Shown one piece after another: positions 59,130 to 64,000 of a DNA stretch of 64,000 bases. Every line of letters starts with the position of its first letter. The first letter of the stretch is position 1. Location of the stretch: the NCBI RefSeq assembly GCF_018294505.1, contig NC_057802.1:308376961-308440960 (forward strand), in the 5' to 3' direction. Origin of the DNA: Triticum aestivum (taxonomy: Eukaryota; Streptophyta; Magnoliopsida; Poales; Poaceae). The position numbers and the translations under genes were made by a program. The notes under the pieces were generated by a model, which was given only the letters and a program-made list of their open reading frames with translations, did not search any database and was not told the origin of the DNA.

Positions 59130-59640
59130 CACAAGTCAGCCTCCCACTATTGTGGGTCCCAGCTAGCAGGGGGTATTCATTTTTTGTGCGTAATAAGGAG
59201 GCACTTCCTTGCGTGCGAAGATATAGCGGGTGGGTCCGACCTGTCAGCGGTGGGAACTTTTTTTCACGAAATACAGAAGCCCTTCCGCTGGGTCCCAGCT
59301 GTCAAGTGGAGGAATCATTATTTTGCGCATAATAAGGAGGCTTTTCCTTGCGTGCGGCTAAGGACCCAGCTGTCAGCCTCTCCATGCACAGTCTACTTCC
59401 GATGGTGTCATTCGTTGACCACGTTGACCGCTCCGCGCCGAGCGCATCCAAGGTGGTGGACGACGGCGAGGCCTAGGAAGGGGACGAAGCAGAGCTGGGG
59501 AAGACACGGAGCTGGGGAAGATGCGGCAGTGGATGCCCATGCAGAGAGGAGTACGAGGGTTCATTGGTTCGGCTGCGGTGTGAGGCTGCCGTCGCTGCAG
59601 GGCCTGGCTAGCGGTGGGAGTAGTAGGGGGCAGTGAGGCC
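59130..59640 (+). repeat. Direct-repeat module, copy 2
   Basis: It repeats the order of items in 54640-55245 (CCTTGCGTGCGAAGATATAG, AATAAGGAGGC, GACGGCGAGGCCTAGGAAGG near 59461, the GCAGTGGATGCCCATGCAGA region near 59527). Confidence 0.8.
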
Positions 59641-59689
59641 TCAACGGCAGCACAGCCGGCCACTGGAGCAGGAGCAGGCGGTCCCGCCG

Positions 59690-60130
59690 GCGCTGGTTTG
59701 GGCGGCTGGTGCAAGAAGAGCAGGGATTGAAGAAGCAGCAGGACCGTTCGATTCAAATCCAACGGTTACTGCTGCTAGAATCGTTTGTTAACTAAGTTGA
59801 CAAGCCCTGCGTACGCGTCAACCTAGTAGGCCCACAGGTCAGCCTCCCAACCGGTGCGCCCCAGATGTCAGTGGGAGGAATCATTTTTTTCGCGTAATAA
59901 GGAGGTGGTTGATTGCGTGTGGCCAGGCCAGCGGAGGGAGTAGGGTGGGCCGGGGAAGCCTGCGCAACATCACAGCGGGCCACAAGAGGAGGGAGCAGGC
60001 AGTCCCGTCGGCGCTAGTTTAGGCGGCTGGAGCAGGAAGATCAGAGATTGAAGAAGCACGTCGGTTGTTGGATGGACATCCAACTGTCACTGCTGCTAGA
60101 ATCGTGTGTTGACTGACAAAGCCTTGCGTA
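59690..60130 (+). repeat. Direct-repeat module, copy 3 (shortened)
   Basis: The GCCGGCGCTGGTTTGGGCGG segment, the AAGAAGCA..GGACCG stretch, AACTAAGTTGACAA and AATAAGGAGG recur here with deletions relative to the other copies. The module occurs again in part at 60010-60120. Confidence 0.65.
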
Positions 60131-61785
60131 AACAAGTCATCCTCGAAATCTGTGGCATGTACAACCCATTTGCTATTATTCTTATAATTTTTACTCATTT
60201 TATAATTCATATGGAATTTATTGCAGCCTGTTTTCCATTTTTAGAATTGCTGCCCATTTTCTGGTCAGTACTAGGGTTAAAAGAATTAACTAAATATGTG
60301 CGAAATTTTGAAAATTCGCAAATTTTTGCTGGGGAACAAAATATTCTTAATCCAAAAATTAGTAGACATACTAAAACAAATTTAAAAATAAATTAGTACT
60401 ATGTCATGTTAAATCCAATGAAATATAGTATAAGATATGCGTGAATAACAAAAACAAAAGAAGAAACTAATATCCCATTTGCTATAATTTTTTTGGAATT
60501 TTCAACCCCTTTTGATATTACTTTTAACAGACACTGACCATACTCTTTGGCCAGGCCTGAATGCATCCCTCCTCGTCTTGAAAGATTTGCGGCCCAGTAA
60601 GTCGGAGAAAACAAGCAGGCCTAGCTTGGGTATTCTTCAAAAAGAAATACTGGGCTACCTATTTTCCCAAAGAAAAAACTGCTGGGCTGGTCATGTTGTT
60701 AGACGGGCCATAGAGACCGCACAACCCAGTTTATAGCCTGCTCCTCCGAATTACTACTCAAAAAAAACTTGTGCAATTCTGTCGTTAATTGACTATACGT
60801 TGAAAATGATGTGGGTCCCAGATATCAGCAGGGTGGATTAGAGTAAAAAAACGAGGGGTTCATCTGAGTAGTAAAAGAGGCGCTTGCTTGTGTTCGGGAG
60901 TGGACCTGGTGGATTCGTACTGTCATACTCACAACTACAGTCCTCTCCCGATTCACTATGTTGACAGGGACCGTTTCGAAAAAAACTATGTTGACAGGGC
61001 TGGACGGCGGCGCCGCGGCGAGCGCACCAAGGCGGAGGATAAAGTGCTGTCGCCAATGTGCTGGGCTGGGTTGGACATTCTTATTGAAAAATAAAAATGG
61101 ACCGGAACTATGTACGACGTTGACTATGATTTGCATGGGTCCGCTGGTTGCAGGAAGAAAATGCTGGGAGAAAGAAGACTGGTCGCTATCTTTGCCTAAG
61201 AATAATATCGACTGAATGTAACGACACTATCATAGGAAATAATATCCTCCTGTTAAATAGTGAATTTAAAGAACTGGTGCATGAGCATTTAGCATTATTT
61301 ATTTATTTACTTATTTATGTTTAGGGGACCATGAGCATGTACCTGGGCCGGATTCATGTGAGAGCCTCCCTTCCAGTTAATTATGGGCTCCTTTATTGGG
61401 CCTTCATCAGTGGGCTGCATGTTATCAACAAGTGGAAAATGTGTTCCGTACAAAAAATAGTATGCGCTACATACGGTACGGGGCACTAAAGGATCGAACC
61501 TGCAACGACTTCCAAAACATTGTGTTTGTCGTTCTAACAACACATTTATTCAACCAACAGACAAAATATACTAGTGATTGTACATTGAAAACAGCAGCAG
61601 CAGCAACCAGGGCTGGGGTGCAACAGAAGCAGTAAGCAGGCCAGAAGAGTGAAGACGCAGCTCTATCTTCCAAACCAAACATCAGCCATCATTACAAAAG
61701 GGCTACCAAAAAAGAACAAGTGTATGCATCAAACTAAATAAAGATCCTACTACACCAAGTGTACGCATGTAACTAACTGGCTCAG
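60131..61785. other. Mixed AT-rich and GC-rich stretch without a supported gene
   Basis: The 60130-60500 stretch is AT-rich. At 60940-61000 an ACTATGTTGACAGGG phrase is repeated. GC patches (GGCGCCGCGGCGAGCGCACC, about 61005) resemble the direct-repeat modules. The 61600-61785 stretch is the likely 3' UTR side of the F-box pseudogene. No ORF is convincing. Confidence 0.45.
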
Positions 61786-63216
61786 TTAGACGTTACTATT
61801 TATTAAGCTGTGGAGATTGGCTGACGGCTTGAACCAGATGGGTTCCTGACGGGGGAAACTCCAGCCAGTGGGTCGAAGTCTGATACTTGCGACCCTCTCT
61901 CCTACTTTGGGCTGCAGAGCGTGGCAGCACATATCAAGGTATGGTGCATCCAGAGACGTATGGTACGCTGTGTACACACAGTTTTGCTTGATGAACGAAA
62001 CCGCGCTGCCATCATGATCCTTGCCGTCGGTTATCTCCTGGTTAATCGGATAATTCAGTCCGACAAATAGAGAGCATGTACCAAGGCTGCTTACCAACCT
62101 CCAGTCAAAAATTCCTGAAGGCCCAGAGAAGCTGGGATCCTGCTAAAGACCTTGCAGTGACTGTGATTGTATTCCGCGAAACAACACGTCCGGTACGTGC
62201 GAACGATCGTCAATCATTCGCCGTCGTCTGATCGAGCCAGGAACCACCTGCAACTGCCATGCCGCTTTTCTTTGAAAGGTTCTGGGATTAGGAAGGGTAG
62301 GGACACCAGGCGGCCTACAACATTATATCAAGTTGGAGTCAAATAAAAAAGGGCTCTTGATGTAGTCAATCTTAAGAATAGCATGTTATGAGCATGAATA
62401 TTTTTTCAGTAAATGTTGACAGTAATATAAGCAAGCCATCATGATATCATAGGAAAGTAACATACTGCTGTAACAGCCGTTTGTAGCGATGACTGGAGTA
62501 GGCCAGCAATACGTCCAGCCATAGAAGGAGTCGACATCGTAAATGAAGCCCTTGTGTTCAATGGCATCAGAGAACCATGGAGGATGTATGATCCTGCGAT
62601 GGACATGCAGATTTATCCACTTACCGCAGTGACTTGTCAGATAGGCGAGACCGCGGTTGAAGAACGCAATTATCCTGAAGTCTTTATAATTCGCAGATCT
62701 TGTGGGCACTTGGCAGATTACAACCTTGAGCAAATCAAACTTGGTATCATGTTGGCTACTATAAGATTCCGAGTATTCTGGGCCGCGGTGCCAAAGCAGT
62801 GCAGTGTTAATCGAAGGAAGGGGGATCAATCGCCGGGTGTAGACCTCCATGAGCATCCAGCTGCCGTGACCGTCGACGAGCACCATCCAAGACGTGTTCA
62901 TGCCGACCTAGTACATACCTTTAATGTAGTTGAGGGTGACGGGGATCGGATCGCAGTCAAGGGGGTTGATGATCGCCACCCTACGATCGTTATGCTGCAT
63001 GACACACCGTTTCTGAAGATCAGGCGGCATCAGCAAGCAAGGAGCTAGCTTAAAAAGCTCCGGCCCGAGGGCTTTGAGTAAACGGTACAGCCTCGACGAG
63101 CACGCGGCGAGTGGCATGGTACTGAGATTGTCCACACGCCAAATAATGAGCTTGATTACCTCCGTGGGGAGCGAATTCCAGCCACTCTTTCGGCGGACGC
63201 TACTCGGTTCTGCCAT
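61786..63216 (-). pseudogene. F-box/DUF295 gene, two exons, broken
   Basis: Exon 1 runs 63216-62466. Its N-terminal F-box (GWNSLPTEVIKLIIWRV, residues about 12-50) marks an SCF ubiquitin-ligase substrate adaptor. The DUF295-like part follows, with repeated Trp residues. A GTATGT donor (62465-62460) and TTGTAG acceptor (62320-62315) define a 151-base intron. Exon 2 (62314-61786) holds the conserved DUF295 end (SLFVGLNYPI, ... IRLRPTG ... PIWFKP). Breaks: TAG at 62910-62908 and TGA at 62216-62214, both at sites where TGG fits, plus a frameshift near 62125. It is unlikely to give a full protein. The only host-like gene in the window, it lies next to CACTA-like DNA. The splice model is inferred by eye. 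Confidence 0.85.
62315..62465 (-). other. Intron of the F-box/DUF295 pseudogene
   Basis: It has a GTATGT donor and TTGTAG acceptor on the minus strand. Its removal keeps the reading phase (exon 1 leaves one base, exon 2 supplies two). Confidence 0.7.
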
Positions 63217-63235
63217 TGTTAGTGCTTGGGTTTCA

Positions 63236-63302
63236 GACGAGGGGGGAGGCGCCTTAGCGGGGATGGAAGATTGGACGAGGGGGGAGGCGCCTTAGCGGGG
63301 AT
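63236..63302 (+). repeat. Short tandem duplication upstream of the F-box gene
   Basis: GACGAGGGGGGAGGCGCC..AGCGGGGAT occurs at 63236-63264 and again at 63273-63302 (period 37). It lies just upstream of the start codon, in the probable promoter/5' UTR. Confidence 0.85.
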
Positions 63303-63789
63303 CGAAGAGCGGACAAAGATGGAGAAGCGAATATGTGCTGCGGGAAGTGGACAGGTGATGATGACTACAACACGCCGCTTGACTTCCGAGAAACATACCA
63401 GCAGCGTAGGGTCATATCAAAGTCAGAGAACTTGCTTGAGTGATCACAGTACTGGTACTCCCTACAATACCTACTACTATGCCCTAACTTGCTTGAGTAG
63501 AGTAGTAGTGGAGTGTGATTCTACTCTACTACTAGCACCAGAGGAGTAGTATATTCTAATCTAAAATAGTTACAAACTTCAATTCCCGAGCGTGGAACGA
63601 CTACGAACCACCATCGGTACTAACTCCAATCCCCAGCAAACGTTCGCTAGGAGACATGGCAGTTGCAAACGCCCGCGACGCAGTTACAGTACGTGTGTAA
63701 GGGTGGCGGTTTTGTCAAATACTATGGCTTAAAAACAGGCCACCGTCGGATGGAAATCTAACGGTCACGTGGGATTCGCCAGGATTGAG
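63303..63789. other. Upstream region of the F-box pseudogene, no gene seen
   Basis: It contains AGTAGAGTAGTAGT and CTACTCTACTACT (63497-63535) as a loose inverted repeat. No TATA box or ORF of note. Confidence 0.4.
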
Positions 63790-64000
63790 CTCGTGCCAAA
63801 CAATCGCTAGATATCATTACTAAAAAAGGTCACTACTGGCCCTTGGCGGAGAACATCAAGTACGAGACGTGCTACCCGTTCACCATGCCGGAGTCGCTGG
63901 AGGATCACCGCCGCCTGCTAGTCTCGAAGGAGGACGACAATGTCTTCCTCTTAATTGTGGGCACCGGCGAGGCCCGCGCAGGCCATCGCCCCGTCTCTGT
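63790..64000 (+). other. Short open GC-rich segment running off the window (possible partial exon)
   Basis: From the last in-frame stop near 63790 one frame is open to 64000. The part from about 63833 reads HYWPLAENIKYETCYPFTMP and onward. Composition and codon use are like a grass exon, but I cannot name a family and no start codon is seen. It could be a gene fragment carried by a transposon. Confidence 0.3.

Larger units (their letters stand above)
53339..61200 (+). mobile_element. CACTA-like DNA element region (element I), right end uncertain
   Basis: It begins CACTACAAAAAAAAGACACATCC (only the first bases match element E), with CTA before it as a possible 3-bp target duplication. Its sub-terminal part has many short repeats (TATGACA, ATCATCATAG). 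Then come a minisatellite and long direct repeats up to about 60130. Subterminal-like AT and GC patches continue to about 61200. I find no closing GTAGTG terminus and no transposase. Solo LTR 55246-58971 is inserted in it. The GC-rich open frame on the minus strand at 53445-54557 is low complexity and not a gene. Confidence 0.5.

Noticed and set aside
60106..60396. Open frame of 96 codons
   Set aside because: AT-rich, hydrophobic by composition, no domain, in a non-coding stretch following transposon repeats.
63497..63535. AGTAGAGTAGTAGT and CTACTCTACTACT as a MITE terminal repeat
   Set aside because: Both are simple TAG/TAC repeats, the pairing is not exact, and there are no target duplications.
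1..64000. CRISPR arrays, bacterial operons, tRNA or rRNA genes
   Set aside because: No spaced identical repeats with unique spacers, no cloverleaf or rRNA sequence recognised; the content is plant repeats throughout.

Overview
The window looks like intergenic DNA from a large grass genome, most probably wheat, barley or Aegilops. Almost every base belongs to nested transposable elements: long-LTR Gypsy and Copia-type elements, a LINE, and CACTA-like DNA elements. The only host-like gene is a broken F-box/DUF295 gene near the right end. I found no rRNA, tRNA, CRISPR array or prokaryotic feature. Family names such as those in TREP cannot be assigned without a database search, so elements are described by lineage.

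Layout. (A) 1-7549: a Copia-type, gag-only (non-autonomous) LTR element, cut by the left edge. It carries an extra lysine/glutamate-rich ORF with its own putative promoter. (B) 7550-9057 and 28179-29188: remnants of an Athila-like Gypsy element. About 1 kb of it occurs on both sides of a LINE. (C) 9058-14118 and 27291-28178: a 5'-truncated LINE, split by (D). (D) 14119-27290: a complete chromovirus (Tekay/Del-like Gypsy) with 3.7-kb LTRs and target duplication TCGTG. It has an extra ORF before gag. (E) 29189-31061: the left end of a CACTA-like element with a 27-bp minisatellite. (F) 31062-40300: a Tat-lineage Gypsy element with 471-bp LTRs, a deleted RT core and antisense ORFs. It has no matching target duplication. 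(G) 40301-41134 and 51471-53338: gag-protease fragments of another Gypsy element on the minus strand, split by (H). (H) 41140-51465: a complete Athila-lineage element on the minus strand, with 1.5-kb LTRs and target duplication GGGCG. (I) 53339 to about 61200: a second CACTA-like region with minisatellites and direct repeats. It is interrupted by a solo LTR of the element D family (55246-58971, target duplication GAGGC). (J) 61786-63216: the F-box/DUF295 pseudogene on the minus strand. (K) about 63790-64000: a short open, GC-rich segment running off the window.

None of the polyproteins is intact. Many of the stops look like C-to-T or G-to-A changes (CAG to TAG, TGG to TAG/TGA, CGA to TGA), as expected for silenced, methylated repeats. 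The ORFs that remain open are accessory ones: the ORF before gag in D and the coiled-coil ORF after integrase in H. The most interesting points are these. A dyad motif (TCGGT-N3-ACCGA) is clustered upstream of two separate TATA boxes in element A. Kilobase-long direct repeats flank the LINE and end at a CACTA terminus. Element D has a possible dsRNA-binding-like ORF, and its LTRs contain a dense row of hairpins. Element F appears to be a recombinant.
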